NCBI GenBank assembly: GCA_032871835.1
Contig: CM065297.1
Span: forward strand, 90,913,052 to 90,977,051
Source: Dipteronia dyeriana
Taxonomy: Eukaryota > Streptophyta > Magnoliopsida > Sapindales > Sapindaceae
Direction: 5' to 3'
Length of the DNA: 64,000 bases
The notes beneath the pieces were generated by a model. It saw only the letters and a program-made list of their open reading frames with translations. It was not told where the DNA came from and did no database searches. Below are positions 13,276 to 25,988 of this stretch, one piece after another. Every line of letters starts with the position of its first letter. The stretch's first letter is position 1. The position numbers and the translations under genes were made by a program.

Positions 13276-14747
13276 ATGGCAGGAAGTAGAAGCAGTTCAG
13301 GGAATGACCAAAAATCACCAGGTGATTTCCATGTTGGCAACACGTCACAAGATCCTGCAGCAAACACAGAAAACCAGCCTGCACACCTGGCAGGGATCCA
13401 ACAAATTCCTCCAACCAACAGAGATCTTACGCTGCGTTTCCAATAGGCCTTGCAGCAATTGGTGACAGACGCAGTGAGGGAAGGGATTGATCTACTGGCT
13501 GCAGGAGCACATACTCCCAATCATCCACCCGTAAGGCTCCGTTCGGTGGTGGTTGGGCTAGGAATAACTATGCCAGAAACCAGAAAGAACTCTTCCCCAA
13601 TCAACCCAGCTGGACAGGAAACTCTTGAAGAGGAACAACATCACCAGAGGCTGGACCACAATTAAACAGTTCGCACTAGACACCGTAAATATGACCGGTA
13701 CAGGGCGGTCGTCATCAGAAGATAGCGATCGGCCTCATCACAAACGTCATTACGGAGTCATGCGAGAAACTCGGCATCAAAGTGAAGAGCCAAAAAGAAT
13801 GACAGTTACCCAACGGTTCAACCGTCGAGGAAGCCCGGTGGGGGACAGAGATGTCACGATCCAAAGTCTAACTCAAGAAGTCGAGAACAATAGGCGTCAG
13901 ATGGATGCCTTTGTCAGACGTTATGGCTATAACGATTTATCTGACGATGACTCAAACAGCCCATTTACCAAGGAAATCTTGCGGACCCCTTTCCCAGAAA
14001 GGTTCAGGATGCCGCAAATGGAGCAGTTTAAGAAAGACACGGACCCCGAAAGAGCACGTGAGACGTTATAAAAGTGACATGGCCCAGTATGCCCACAGTG
14101 ATCCCTTATTATGTCTCAACTTCCCACAAACTCTAGGAGACATAGGGTCGAGGTGGTTCGGAAGGTTACCTTCAACAAGCATCAAGAGTTTCAGTGAATT
14201 AAGCAGGAGCTTCTCACGGCAATTCCTGAGTAACATTCACAGGAAAAAGTCAGTGGCTCATCTTGCTCAAATAAAACAAGGGAAAGACGAGTCACTGAAG
14301 AAATATCTAGGGAGATTCAGCCAAGGGGTATCAGAGATTGGCAGTGCAAACGATGAAGCCATAATCGCTGCATTCATCAATAATTTACAGAATGGACGAC
14401 TATCTTTTGATTTGAGAAGAGCACGACTAACTAGGTATGATGACATGATGGATATGGCAGGAGGATACGCACTGGCCGAAGAAGAAGAATTAGCTACAGG
14501 AGGAAGATATATGCACGGGGGAAAGCCTGAACAGAAGGATGCTAAATCCAAGAGGCAGAATCAAAAAGGAAAGCTGAAAGGGAACGAGAAGGAGAAAAAC
14601 AAGGATGGGGATAATGGGTTCAACGTCGAGCGGTCCATAGAGAAATACCGAGGCAGATATACCAATTACACCCCTCTGCGGAAAAAACAAGAAGAAATTT
14701 TAGCCATCTTGGAAGGAAAGAATATGGTGCAAGAACCGTGGCGATAA
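13276..14747 (+). pseudogene. Tat element gag (degenerate)
   Basis: Would form the capsid particle. The likely start is ATG at 13276. The capsid domain is recognisable at about 14080-14480 (MAQYAHSDPL, LGDIGSRWFGRLP, IKQGKDESLKKYLGRF, FINNLQNGRL), matching the retrotransposon gag family. A lysine-rich tail follows (KGKLKGNEKEKNK). The frame is broken by a TAG at 13444-13446 and by at least two frame changes (about 13630 and 14060), so no intact product is made. No CCHC knuckle was recognised. Confidence 0.85.
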
Positions 14748-15076
14748 TCTCAGTTCTCCCGGAGAGATGCAACCAAGTATTGCAGATTTCACAAGGAAAC
14801 CAGGCACGAGACTTCAAAGTGTTTCCAGCTCAGAGATTACATAGAGACTCTTATTCGGGAAGGGCACTTGCGGGATGTAATCTTAAAAAAAATGAGAAAT
14901 CAGAAACTAAGAAAGAAGTTAAGGCAGATCACTCTGGATGAAATCAATGGCTCAGTCCCGAGGCCAATCAGGTAATACATACGATATACGGAGGACCCTC
15001 TACCGGAAAAAGCAACCGAGAACGAACTCAGGAAATCAGAGAAGCAATAGAAGCAAGGAATAACTTTGATGTAAAC

Positions 15077-15739
15077 TTGGTTGAACCAGACCCAAAAAAG
15101 GTGAAGGAAGGATGGGACCCGATAATCTTTACAGAGGCAGATTCCCATGGTGTCGATGTTCGGCCTAATGACGCTTTGGTTATAAGTGCCCGGATTGGCC
15201 ATCGGGAAGTCCGGAGAATTTTAATAGATAATGGGAGTTCAGCAGACATCCTCAATGTGGCCGTCTATGACCAGCTAAGGCTAGAACGAAAAGATTTACA
15301 GCCTTTCCATGCTCCATTAAGGGGGTTTGGAGGGATAGAAGTCAGGTCACTCTGGACGGTAAAACTGCCTGTGAAGATTGGAACAGTACCTTGCCAGAGG
15401 ACTATCCTGCTCAACTTCGTGGTAGTTGACTTAGACAATTGGCCATATAATGCATTATTGGGTCAGCCATTCCAGAATAAAACAAGGGCTGTAACCGCCA
15501 TTTATGCATTAATGATCAAGTTCCCGACAGACCAGGGGGTCAGGATAATCAAGGGATCCCAAGAGATGGATAGAAGAGCAAACCTGTTAGTATACAAAGG
15601 CAAGAATGATGCTGAACAGGTGTGCACCATAATGCAGCCAAATCAGTGTAAAGAATCCTTATCATTCAAGTTGGATCCAAAGGAAGACTTAAGTGAATCC
15701 AAAGCAGAACCAGTTGAAGTGATTAAAAGAACCAGATAA
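15077..15739 (+). pseudogene. Tat element retropepsin (remnant)
   Basis: An open frame of 220 residues containing the aspartic protease active-site motif ILIDNGSSADIL and the downstream LGQPF segment (YNALLGQPFQNKTRAV). It would cleave the polyprotein. It ends where the element's pol should continue into reverse transcriptase, but the sequence passes directly to an integrase C-terminal remnant. Confidence 0.85.
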
Positions 15740-15916
15740 GGTGGCCAAGATCGGGGCTGACTGGGAGGAAAAATCAAGCAAGACCTCACCAATCCGCTTA
15801 AAGAATACAAGATCTTAGGAATAGTCGGCCATGGAGCTTATTGGATTGCTCGACTCAATGGAGGGGTTTTACCCCGACCATACAATGCCCAATATCTGAA
15901 GATTTTCTATCCTTAA
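15735..15916 (+). pseudogene. Integrase C-terminal remnant of the Tat element
   Basis: DKVAKIGADWE, then, after a frame change, GIVGHGAYWIARLNGG and LPRPYNAQYLKIFYP ending in TAA. This is the typical end of Tat/Ty3 pol (LPRPWNAxxLKxYY-like). Its position directly after the protease marks a deletion of reverse transcriptase, RNase H and the integrase core. Confidence 0.8.
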
Positions 15917-16469
15917 AATATATATATTTATATTAAATATTTTATTCTTTTTTCTAAGTCAGGACAATATTAGTCAGGATAAATATTAAACTGTAATTTG
16001 AAACTTTGTAGATTTTTTGCAGTAATACATAAAACTACTCTGAATTTTCGAAAGGATAGCATCTAGCTCGGGATTTCCAAAAGAAGGCATATGATAATAA
16101 GAACATATGGAAGCAGAGCATGATAATAAGAACATGCAAATAGAATTCTCGGGACCATCAAATCCTGAATGGGCGGAGAAGCTCGAAGGAGCATGCCAGC
16201 AGAGCAGGGTCAAAATGACTTTCGCAAAAAGACAAACCCGATGCACCAGACTCTGGAAAAATGCTCGGGACGCTATCGGAAGAAATTCCGGTGAAATGCG
16301 TAGCTGTGTTGAAGCAATTTTTTTTTTAAAAAAAAAGAGCTCAACGATTCGGCAAACCCTTGCGCATAAAAACTGGGGAGACGTCCTTGGTATTGCGTAA
16401 GGACTCGAACGTATGATCATGGTGAGCTTTGATATAATGTTCGGGTAGCAACCGGGTATGAAACACAAG

Positions 16470-16975
16470 TGTAAACTTGTCTGTTTCAAGATGACTCGGT
16501 TAATAATAAAGAGCCAGTTTAATAAGATACTTGGCAATTGAAGTCATTCGGGTAACAACCGGTTTAATAAGATACTTGGTTAAGTTACCCGAACATCGAA
16601 GAAGCCAGTTTAATAAGATACTTGGCAATTGAAGTCATTCGGGTAACAGCCGGTTTAATAAGATACTCGGTTAAGTTACCTGAACATTGAAGAAGCCAGT
16701 TTAATAAGATACTTGGTAATTGAAGTCATTCAGGTAACAACCGGTTTAATAAGATACTCGGTTAAGTTACCCGAACATCGAAAAAGTCAGTTTAATAAGA
16801 TACTTGGCAATTGAAGTCATTCGGGTAACAACCGGTTTAATAAGATACTCGGTTAAGTTACCCGAACATCGAAAAAGCCAGTTTAATAAGATACTTGGCA
16901 ATTGAAGTCATTCGGGTAACAACCGGTTTAATAAGATACTCAGTTAAGTTACCCGAACATTAGCCAGTTTAATAC
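16470..16975. repeat. 91-bp tandem repeat in the Tat element
   Basis: The string GAAGTCATTC recurs with a strict 91-bp step (landmarks 16545, 16636, 16727, 16818, 16909). Each unit holds two related half units around GTTTAATAAGATACT, so the array arose by duplication of a smaller unit. It lies between the integrase remnant and the end of the antisense ORF, as in many Tat 3' regions. Confidence 0.95.
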
Positions 16976-17123
16976 AGCACTCGGCAACAATCAGCAATGA
17001 ACAGATCAAGACCATTCAATTCAAAATAAAATAAGATTTTATTGCTCCTAAAAAAATGGTTACAGATCAAAGAGTGGTTCGTTACAAGTAAAAAATAAAT
17101 CAGAATTTTCTAGTCCTACAAAA

Positions 17124-19814
17124 TTAAGGTTGCGAGGATTTCGAGCTTTTGCCAATACTCGAATCTGGCACCATCTCGTACTCACGAAGCAGGCTCTCAT
17201 TAGACGGCCAAGGGATATTTTTGACAATATCATCCCTCCACTGGCTGTAATCTTCACCCGAGACTGGCCCGACATCTGGGACTACACTCTCAACCGACTC
17301 TAGACTTGCATAAAAGGTCGAGAGAGAATGCTCGGACGGAATCTCTAAATGCATGGGATAGGGCTCTTTGCCTTGACTACGGCAGTAGGCTCTCCATTCC
17401 TTCATTTGAATCCGAAGAGATTCCAAGGACCTGTCCACGTGATGTTTGATTGACAGCTCCCAATTAGCACGGGCCTTCTCAGTCGCCCTATTCTTAACTT
17501 TGAAGAACTCGCCGGCCGAAACTAGCCCACATTGAAATTCCTGAAGAAGTAGGGCATCGTAAGCAGGGGATCTTTTAAAACGATCCACCCCTTGGACTTC
17601 AAGTTCCAACCTGGCCTCTCGGGAAAGGGATTCAACTGTCAACACTTGATGCTCCAGATCTTCGATTTTTTGGTCATACGCAGACTTCGCCTGCTCCACC
17701 TCCTACTCGGCCTTTAGCATGGATTCTTCAGCAGAAGATAGAAGATTTTGAAGTGATGTAACCTTCTCCTCTGCCACAGATGCCTTGTCCTCGGCTTCAA
17801 CCTGCTTCGCTAGACAATGGTCGGTAAATATTTGTACAGAACCGACCTTCTACTGGTAAGCTTTCTCGGCTTGAGCACGGCCCTCCTCACTCACCTTCAG
17901 CTGAGCCTCTAGAAGCCTTATTCGATCGGCTTGATGTTGCTGCGTCTGAATAAGCTCAATGAATTCGGCCACCATCTGTAAAGGAATATACTTAGAAATC
18001 TGGCAGAAGCAAAACAATAAAGGAGTCGAATTCAACTTACATAAGATGCACCGTTAAAAACATTTTGGAGACGTTCGGTTTGGGAACCATCCCGAAAGCC
18101 GCTCCAACGGTCTTCCCGGATAAAAGCCCGACCGGAGGACATCTCCAGTAGCATATCCTAGGGAGAAATGAATAAAGGAACCCCCTAGGGTTCAGCTCCC
18201 AGATTTCTAAACTCGGGGGTAGGAGAAGCCCTGTTTGATTTTAAGGATGGAGAAGGAACCCCCGAAGGTTCAGCCCACATATCTCCAACTTCGGGGGTAG
18301 AAGAAGCCCTACTCGGTTCTGAAGCAGCTGCATCTATTGATGCTCCAGCGCCAACACTCAGGGCAATCTCATCCGCAACATCTTTATCACTGGAGTCGAT
18401 AAATGAGACTACCCGAGGAACTTTGAGAGGACGAGACGGTGAATTAACTGCATTTTACTTCTCACCCCCGATAACGGTGGAAGTTAAGATCAGCAGCAGG
18501 ATCTTCCTACAGATCGTCCCGAAAAGACTCAAAGAATTCGGCACCTGCAGGCACTTGATCCGTCAAGACGTTACCACTGTCGCCGGCTTCAAACCGTCCA
18601 ACAGACTCTTCACACGGGCCTTCACTCTGGCCACTTGGACCAGCAGAATCCTGAGTAGGAGGTTGAGCACTCTGAACAACGCACTCGGGAATTTGTTCCT
18701 CAGTAGTGTCGGTTTCCTCATCAGGCTCGGGTGGAGCAATACTCTCATCACCCTGACGGGAAGCTTCCTTTCTACTCGCTTGCAGAATTGCCTTCACTTG
18801 GCGAGCCTGAAGATCGTTGACAACGTCCGTATCGAACACTAAAAAAAATCATGTTAGAAAAGAAAATGAAAATCAGAAAAATACAACAGAAAGGGCACCG
18901 GGTTACTTATATTGCCTGCGATGGCCCGAAATCTGTCTGAAGAAGCCGAGCTTTATCAAATCCTCCTCTTAAAAAAGGTAGCTCTTGCTCCTCTTCTCCA
19001 GAGTACGAACAGCTGCCCGAGTCAACCTCTTCAGGTCAGAATCATTATAATCAATTATTTTTCTGTTCCACGCTTCGGGAGAACAGAAGAAACGGGGAAC
19101 ACTCAACACCGTTCGGGAATCCCCAGATCCAACAGTGACGTTGAGCCCGAGAGCCCCTCCAGCAAAAAACCAACTGTTCTTCCAGAACTTGTTAGATGTA
19201 GGGAATCCCCATACAAAACCTTTCTTTTTTGGGTCATTAGAAGCATCGACCCCATGATTCAACTTTGCTTTTTTGGGGACCCAACAGTCTGATGGAGTAG
19301 ATGCAAGAAAATAGGTCCCCGTTTTGCTAACCTGCCTCAACATAAAGAAATGCCTGATTTCATTCGGGGAAGGCGGCGAAAGGTTCATTCGACTGAACAT
19401 GTGCCACGTGCACATCAAGACTTTGTAACTATTCAGGGCCAATTGAGCTGGGGCTATCCCTGCTTCAGCCAAAAACCAGGCAATAAATTGTTGAAAGGGA
19501 ATTGTGACGCCCCAGCAAAGCATGGATCCATAAATCGCGACCATACCCTCAGGAGGATTCCATACGGCTCTATCCCCCGTAAAAACCAAAGTGACTGAGT
19601 CGGGCAAGTCGAATCGGGAGCGGTATTTTTCTATCTCATCTAGCCCGACCACATTCGGCTCAGTATCAAGACCACTCGGACGAGTATCAGAAAATGAAAG
19701 GCAAGACGCCCTGTACACTTTATCAACATCACCCTCATTAACAGTCTGTTCCCTGGTCTGAACGCTGCTCGAGCCGTGCTTGTATACCTTACTTCTGCTC
19801 TGATGTTTGCCCAT
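17124..19814 (-). pseudogene. Antisense additional ORF of the Tat element (Transposase_28-like, spliced)
   Basis: Runs opposite to gag-pol. First exon from ATG 19814 to about 18970 (281 residues), with WNPPEGMVAIYGSMLCWGV and AWFLAEAGIAPAQLALNSYK. This resembles the domain annotated as putative gypsy-type transposon (Transposase_28). Second exon 18839-18507, acidic and Ser/Pro-rich, after a TTTTTTTTAG acceptor. Third exon about 18000-17124, a coiled coil (RIRLLEAQLKVSEEGRAQAE) and a tail ending SSKSSQP. In-frame TAGs near 17850 and 17702 interrupt the last exon. Function is unknown; such antisense ORFs are known from Tat-lineage elements. Exon joins are approximate. Confidence 0.75.
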
Positions 19815-20532
19815 CCTTCGAAAAGATACCCTGTGATCAGAAATATCAGAATCAGAACTAGATGGAGAACTCGTTACAGGGCTGAAAGTGACGTCAGGGT
19901 GAAGCCCAGAAACATCAACCTCTAAGAATGGAGGTTCATCTATTGGGATAACCCCCAGTAATCGTTTAATGCAAGAAACTAACTAGAAATCCCCACGTTC
20001 TAATGCATCAAAAGCGATTTTAAATAGACGATGGTGGGAAGATGGCCCCATTAAAACTAACCTTGAATTGAGATTGATGCAAGATCTTCAAACGGAGAAT
20101 CACGAACTTCTGGATAAAGAAATCTAAGTTTAAAGAAATTTTTGCTGGAAATTGTTGAGAATAAACCAACGATGTCTCTCAGCAAAGAATTTAAAGAAGA
20201 GACGGCATGAAACCCTAGGATTTCAAGGCGGGAAAAAACTTATGACGAAACTCGATGACGTAGGCGGCGTTTGGGGAAACGCAAAAATCATTTCTCATAA
20301 ATGATATTGAAAAACGAAGAGACGAGGGACGCGTGTCGAAACAGGAAGTAGCCCTCGACAGGTCAAAACTTCAAAACGTCGCCATCATTTAATATCTCGC
20401 GTGATGAAGCGAATCGAAATTATAGAGTCACCATTAAGACAGGCCATTATGACAAGACGGCTATTCTGACGAGTAAAAATTAAGATGATTAAAATACTCT
20501 TGCCCGAAATAAAATTTACGAGGCAAAAATAT

Positions 20533-20545
20533 TTTAAGGGGGTAT
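20533..20545 (+). other. Polypurine tract of the Tat element
   Basis: TTTAAGGGGGTAT lies directly before the 3' LTR. Short and interrupted, but correctly placed for plus-strand priming. Confidence 0.6.
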
Positions 20546-21418
20546 TGTCGTATGTGAATTTTACCAAGCATACACGTCATTGACAGGAAGGAGAAAATAG
20601 CCAGGTGGACACCCAAATGGGCACTCAGGAAATATCCTACGAGACATCATTAAAGAGAAGAAAGCCCGAGTAAGCATATATTGAATGAAACCTACTCAGG
20701 ATCAATTAACAACACTCGGGACTGGTTAAACAACGCTTCCACTCGGGCTCAAACGGCGCTACTCGGGATCATCAGGTATTGCTCTTATTCAGGAATAAAT
20801 ACGACTCGAGTAAGAACTCGGTGCTTATTTCACACGAATTAAGTCATTAAATACGAGAAGATATCCATCAGGAAGGAATCCCAAATTAAATGGAATATTA
20901 AGTTAGAATAGTCCCCAATCAGGAAGTAACTTAATTACTTTACGAAGACTACATTCTTATAAGGAAACATGTCCAAATTGAACAGCACTACTAGAATCCC
21001 ACTCGATTTCTATAAGAGACTCCGAAACAGGAATGAAGACAAATCAACCTCAAGCAAGTAACCGAATCACAATTGAATACAAAGATCTTGTATTACTTGT
21101 ACAAAGCAGATTAGGGTTCTATAAGCATATAAATAGACTCATAATCTGGCTCCAAAAGATATAGGCAAAATAGCATACAACAATCATAGCAAATACAGAG
21201 AGAAAAAAGAGAGATGGAGAGCTTGTAAACATCATATTTTCATAGTGGATTTTGGCTTGGTTGATTTCAACCACTCGTGGACGTTTCTCCGGACATCGGA
21301 GTTTTACCACGTAAAACTTGTCTTCATTAATCACTCTGAATCTCTTTCTCTTTGAATCAATAGCCGAAATCCAATCCTTGTTGACTTTTCTGACATAATC
21401 CAGAAATCGACGTCAACA
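20546..21418 (+). repeat. 3' LTR of the Tat element
   Basis: 873 bp, the same ends as the 5' LTR, with a TATAAATA candidate at 21128-21135, followed by the target duplicate GGAAA. Confidence 0.95.
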
Positions 21419-21534
21419 GGAAACATTTAACTTTCGTTAGTAATCACTTTTGAAATTTTAATCGTTAATAAAAAAAATCAATGTATATCCATAAATTATA
21501 AAAATACTCCTGAATTTTTTTTTTCTTAATAACT

Positions 21535-22905
21535 GGAAGAAAACTTGAAATCATGACTAAAATCTGAAATCAAACTTGAAATCACGACTAAAAACTTGAA
21601 ACTTGAAATCACGACTAAAAACTTGAAACTTGAATCACAACTACAAACTTGAAACTTGAAATCTTGATTAAATTAGAATGTTGATGTTAGGTTTTGTCAC
21701 GTATTCTCAAGTGAACCCAATATGTATCAAATGAGACTAAACTGATGTGGAGCTTCCTAGAGACGTGGGATAACGTTTGAAAGTTAAAGACGGTGTTTGA
21801 GGGAGGTTTGAAGACCTGAAAGAACTGAAGAAACGAAATATGAAAGGTTCTGCGGTGCGGACAAGCGCACAGACCGTGGCACAGGGAGCAGGTCGACTCC
21901 TGTGAGATCACGCGGCAGAAGCAAATGCACTAACCATGGTATTCAGAGCGGTGGTTGACAATGACGATCCGTGGTATTGGGTGCGGGTGACCAACCGCCA
22001 CCCAAAGCATGGTAATGGCGAATTTTTCCCAAATCATGAATGTTGATTGAAAATAGGAAAAATGTTTTCTCCTGAAAGTTCTTGTGCTAATCAGAAAAGG
22101 AAAGAGTTTGTCTTCATAAATAATAGGAAAGTCATGTACTTAAAAGAAAATAATTTCTCTTAAATAGGAAGACTCGTTATAAATAGGAAATAGTATTTAT
22201 GTGGAACAAATAATTCTTGTACGTTTAGGAGTAGGATTTCTTTTTATCTTAAACTCCTTGTAACTAGTATAAGTAAGCCTTGTAATTAGGTTATTTTGTG
22301 TGGAGCAAAAAGAACACCATGTAACATCAGAGAGTGGAGAGATCCGAGTGAAAGACCCGTGGAAATATCCCTGGAGGGATCTAAGGGAATATCAGTGGAT
22401 CAAGTAAGAGATCCGTGGTGATATTCAGAGGTGACCTAGGGGATATTGGTTCTTGGTGAGATCTTGTGAGCGTGGTTTGGGGTTTAGGTGTGAGAGAGAA
22501 TCCTGAACTATATGATTATAACTCATATAGTGGAACTTTCTCTCGTCCTAACGGCCAGTGGTGTCTTACCCGATCTGGGTTTTCCACGTATATCTTGTGT
22601 TGTGAATGGTTTATTTTCTCTCATCTATTTTTCTGCTATTGATGTTATTAATTGCTATGAGTTATGGGCGTATATTAGGTACGACGATTCTACGTTATCA
22701 TCGTTCCAAAATCTCCCCAACAGTTGAAACTTGAAATCTTGACTAAAGTGAAATGTTAGAACTTGAAATGTTCTGGGTTTATAGGTTTTTCGCTTTATCT
22801 TAAAACTCAAAATCTTGACTAAATTAAAATATTGAAACTTAAAATCTTAACTAAATTGAAATGTTAAAACTTGAAATGTTCTGGGTTTTTAAGTTTTTCG
22901 TTTTT
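21535..22905. repeat. Degenerate minisatellite split by a solo LTR
   Basis: Imperfect repeats of ACTTGAAATC(A/T)(C/T)GACTAAA-like units occur at about 21535-21680 and resume at 22728-22905 (including two copies ending TGTTCTGGGTTT). The solo LTR lies between the two halves. Confidence 0.8.
21685..22722 (+). mobile_element. Solo LTR
   Basis: 1,038 bp, starts TGTTAGG and ends CCCCAACA, with a perfect 5-bp duplication GTTGA at 21680-21684 and 22723-22727. No internal retrotransposon sequence is present, so it is the product of LTR-LTR recombination. Superfamily is uncertain. Confidence 0.85.
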
Positions 22906-23594
22906 CCCTTTTTTTCTACAGATCAAATCATCGGTGGAGGGGGAGCTCGACGGTGTTGTTGGAGGGTCGTGAAGCCCAGGCGATGACACACTGGCACATC
23001 GGTAAGCCGGCAAGACGACGATGTCGCGTGAGAGAGAAAGAGAAGAGGAGAGAGAGGAGATAGAGATAGAGGTACAGGGAGAGAGAAAGAGAGGTTCGGT
23101 GAGAGAGAAGAGGCCAACGAATTATCGCCGGCCTTCGTGACGGTGCTGACACATCATCGAAGAGGAGAGAGATCGGGGAGAGAGAAAGAGAGAAAGAAGA
23201 GGAGAAAGAAGGAGCAAGAGTCAAAGAGAGAGAGAGAGAAAGAGTGTGTGTGTGTGTATGAGGATGGTTTTTATATGAGGGCATTCAAGTAATCTCTAAA
23301 AAAAATGGTTATTAATGAATAAATTTTCGTTTGTGGTTAAAAACGAATTTTCTATGTTATAGGTGGTTAGTTTAACAATTTCCACATTTATTTTTAATAA
23401 CTAGTAAAGTTTTGATTGTTAGAAATGTACCTCATAACCAATAAAATATTGAAATAACCATTCATACACTTGCATCATCTTCCTCCTTTCTTTTTCCATT
23501 TTTGAAGCCAAACGTGAAACCATTTTTTTAAGTCAATTGTGAAATCATATTTGAAGTCAGTTGTGAAATCATTTTAATGATGGATTTATGAGTA
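22906..23594. other. Purine-rich tract and AT-rich spacer
   Basis: 22995-23260 is dominated by GAGAGA/AGAGAAAG runs ending in a short GT run. It produces Ser/Leu-rich minus-strand frames that are not genes. 23290-23594 is AT-rich with nothing recognised. Confidence 0.75.
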
Positions 23595-23761
23595 ATTGCA
23601 ACTAGGGATGGCAACCCGCGGGCACCCGTCCGAACCTGACCATGTAGGGTCGGGTGTGGATGGTTAATTTACAACCCGCAAACCCGTTTAATGAAAAACC
23701 CGGTGGGTTCACTAGCGGGTGCGGGTTGGAAAAACGAACCCACGAGTTGGACCCGCGAACC

Positions 23762-25751
23762 TGTTGGGGTTTATACCCTAAGCATGTAATTTGTAAATGG
23801 ATTTATGAAGTAAATAAAAAGAAAGGTTCAATTCATTCTTGTTATGTTATTTATTTTATAAACTTGTGCACATATTAATATCCTGGATTACCGGATGTAA
23901 TCTCGAACTGTGTATATGAGTGTTATATACGGATGGATACAAAAAGAGATGTGCAATCTAAAGAGTCCATAGATATCAAATAAAGCTGGATACTTTATTT
24001 ATGGTTAATCTATAGCTGCGGTCCATTCCGTAATGTACAGTGATTCTACCCTTAATCATTCATATGAGATATGGGAATTGAGGCACCTTGTATGATATGA
24101 TCATATAGGATTGGGGCATGATCTATATGAATCTCATACCAAGATCCGTTTACCGATGAGATTCATATATATCAACTAATGATGGCTATATATGGACGAT
24201 CTTAATCCTGAGTGTCTTATCGACTCCTTCAGGTTAGATCGTGGTATTTGATATACCATGTGTGAGGTCAGATGCATTTCCTGATCAATATACTCCGTAT
24301 GTTGGGATTACGGTTTGGCTTGTGGCTGGGAAGATTTGTACACAATAGTGGAATCCACTCATTCTTGTGAGAAGTAGATGGTAGTTCTCTTAAGGGTTGA
24401 TTTGGGGCTTGGACAAATATGAGTGCTCTCCTAATTCCGTGAGGAAATAGGATTTATTGTCCATTAGAGAATCAATGGTACTTAAAGGATATATGTAATT
24501 AGAGGGGTATAACGGACATTATGACCCAGCTCTAATTATGAACTACTGTGGAGGATCACACCATATGTAATAGCTATATCGATGGACACCGAGTTGTATC
24601 GGTCTGTGTAAAAACGTCTGCAGTTGAGAGAGTACAGCTTCGGGTTTTTAGTGGAATAACACCGGAGTTAATAATCAAAGAATATGAATTAAATAGTTTA
24701 ATTAATGATTCTGAGGATTATTGGAGCTCAAAATACTGTGGGTCCATTAGGTCCTTTTGCTTGCCCGATCGATTTAGGTAACAAGGGTCACGGTTAATTA
24801 ATTGGATTGTCCAATTAATTGTGTTACGAAAATGACACGTATTTATTCAGGAATTAATTAAATAATGAGATTATTTAATTAATGAATAATGGTGATTTAA
24901 TAAATTAAATAATAAGATTATTTAATTATGTTATTAATCACTAAATGGAGGGTGTATGTTGATATTTATTTTTGAATAAAATAAAATAATATGATTATTT
25001 TATTAAATTAAATTAAATTTTTCATTTTTGAATTTAAATAGTTTGAATTTAAATAAAAGATATGGGATATTTTTTTATTTAAAAGTTTTTAAAAATCAAA
25101 TTAGATTTAATTAGATTTTTTAAATTTTTTTATATATGTCATATATATTATTTAAAAAAGAAAAAAAAAAGGGTGTTGTGCGTGAAAACGCACAGCTCTT
25201 TTATATATGTTGACAAAAAAAAAAGAGCAAAGTGGTGGTTTTTGTTTTGGTTTTGTATAAGAGACATAAATTGGTTTTTGGTTTGTGCTTGACGTTGATT
25301 TAAAGAGAAAAGTCAAAAAGAGTTTTGACAAAAATATTGATTAATATTTTTATACTATAATTGTTCTAGTTTTTGGAAACATATAGAAGAAAAAGTTTCT
25401 TCATTCGTTTTTCTTTGTACCCTCCATCCTAAGTTTCTGAGAACCGTGACGCGCCCACAAGTAGTTACCAATCCCGGGAATAGCTAGGAAGATCAGTGGT
25501 ACAGACCAGAAGCAGATCGAAAAAGTGAAGAAGCCTCCAAACGTTGATATGGTTCTTTTATTTTATTTTTTATTATTGATTACAATTTCCTGTATTTACA
25601 TATATATTTTATTAGTGTAATAATTGGTATATGTATTTGTTCCGAAAATAAATATGCTCACAAGTTCACAGGTCCTAAATACAGATTACGATATGTATAA
25701 AAAAAATTAAAACCCATTTTCGTTGCTTGACCGGTGAACGGGGTTCCAATA
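23762..25751 (+). repeat. 5' LTR of the copia element
   Basis: 1,990 bp, starts TGTTGGGG and ends GGTTCCAATA. Closely matches 31213-33215 with scattered substitutions and small indels. It ends in TA rather than CA, presumably by mutation. Confidence 0.93.
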
Positions 25752-25753
25752 AT

Positions 25754-25766
25754 TGGTATCTGAACC
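25754..25766 (+). other. Copia primer-binding site
   Basis: TGGTATCTGAACC lies just after the 5' LTR and resembles the initiator-Met tRNA complement TGGTATCAGAGC used by copia elements. Confidence 0.75.
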
Positions 25767-25938
25767 AATTTTATTTTCGAAACATGAAATTGTTTTCGAT
25801 GCTCCTGTATGTATGATTGTGTAGGTACGATTTAAATTGACTGTATGATGTTTTTGTATGTATATTAATTTTTTTTTAATTTACAAAAACATGATTGATC
25901 GTTAATTATATGGTACTGTGGATTTAGGGTTTATGGGT

Positions 25939-25988
<50 letters not shown>

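Larger units (their letters stand above)
12354..21418 (+). mobile_element. Tat-type Ty3/gypsy LTR element, non-autonomous derivative
   Basis: About 9.07 kb, bounded by two LTRs that start TG and end CA, with a perfect 5-bp duplication GGAAA at 12349-12353 and 21419-21423. Internal order on plus: primer-binding site, gag, retropepsin, then only the extreme integrase C-terminus, a 91-bp tandem repeat, and a multi-exon ORF on the opposite strand. Reverse transcriptase, RNase H and the integrase core are absent, so it could only move by using another element's enzymes. LTRs differ at roughly 35 sites plus a 2-bp indel by hand count (about 96% identity). Tat lineage is assigned from the protease/gag style, the LPRPYNAQYLK terminus and the antisense ORF. 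Confidence 0.92.

Noticed and set aside
16107..16400. 97-codon frame in the Tat element
   Set aside because: No known motif; probably chance in the spacer after the integrase remnant.
16470..16975. CRISPR-like regular repeats
   Set aside because: Whole 91-bp units repeat with no unique spacers, inside a plant retrotransposon.
22923..23284. Minus-strand Ser/Leu-rich reading frames
   Set aside because: They translate a GA/GT microsatellite and have no family features.
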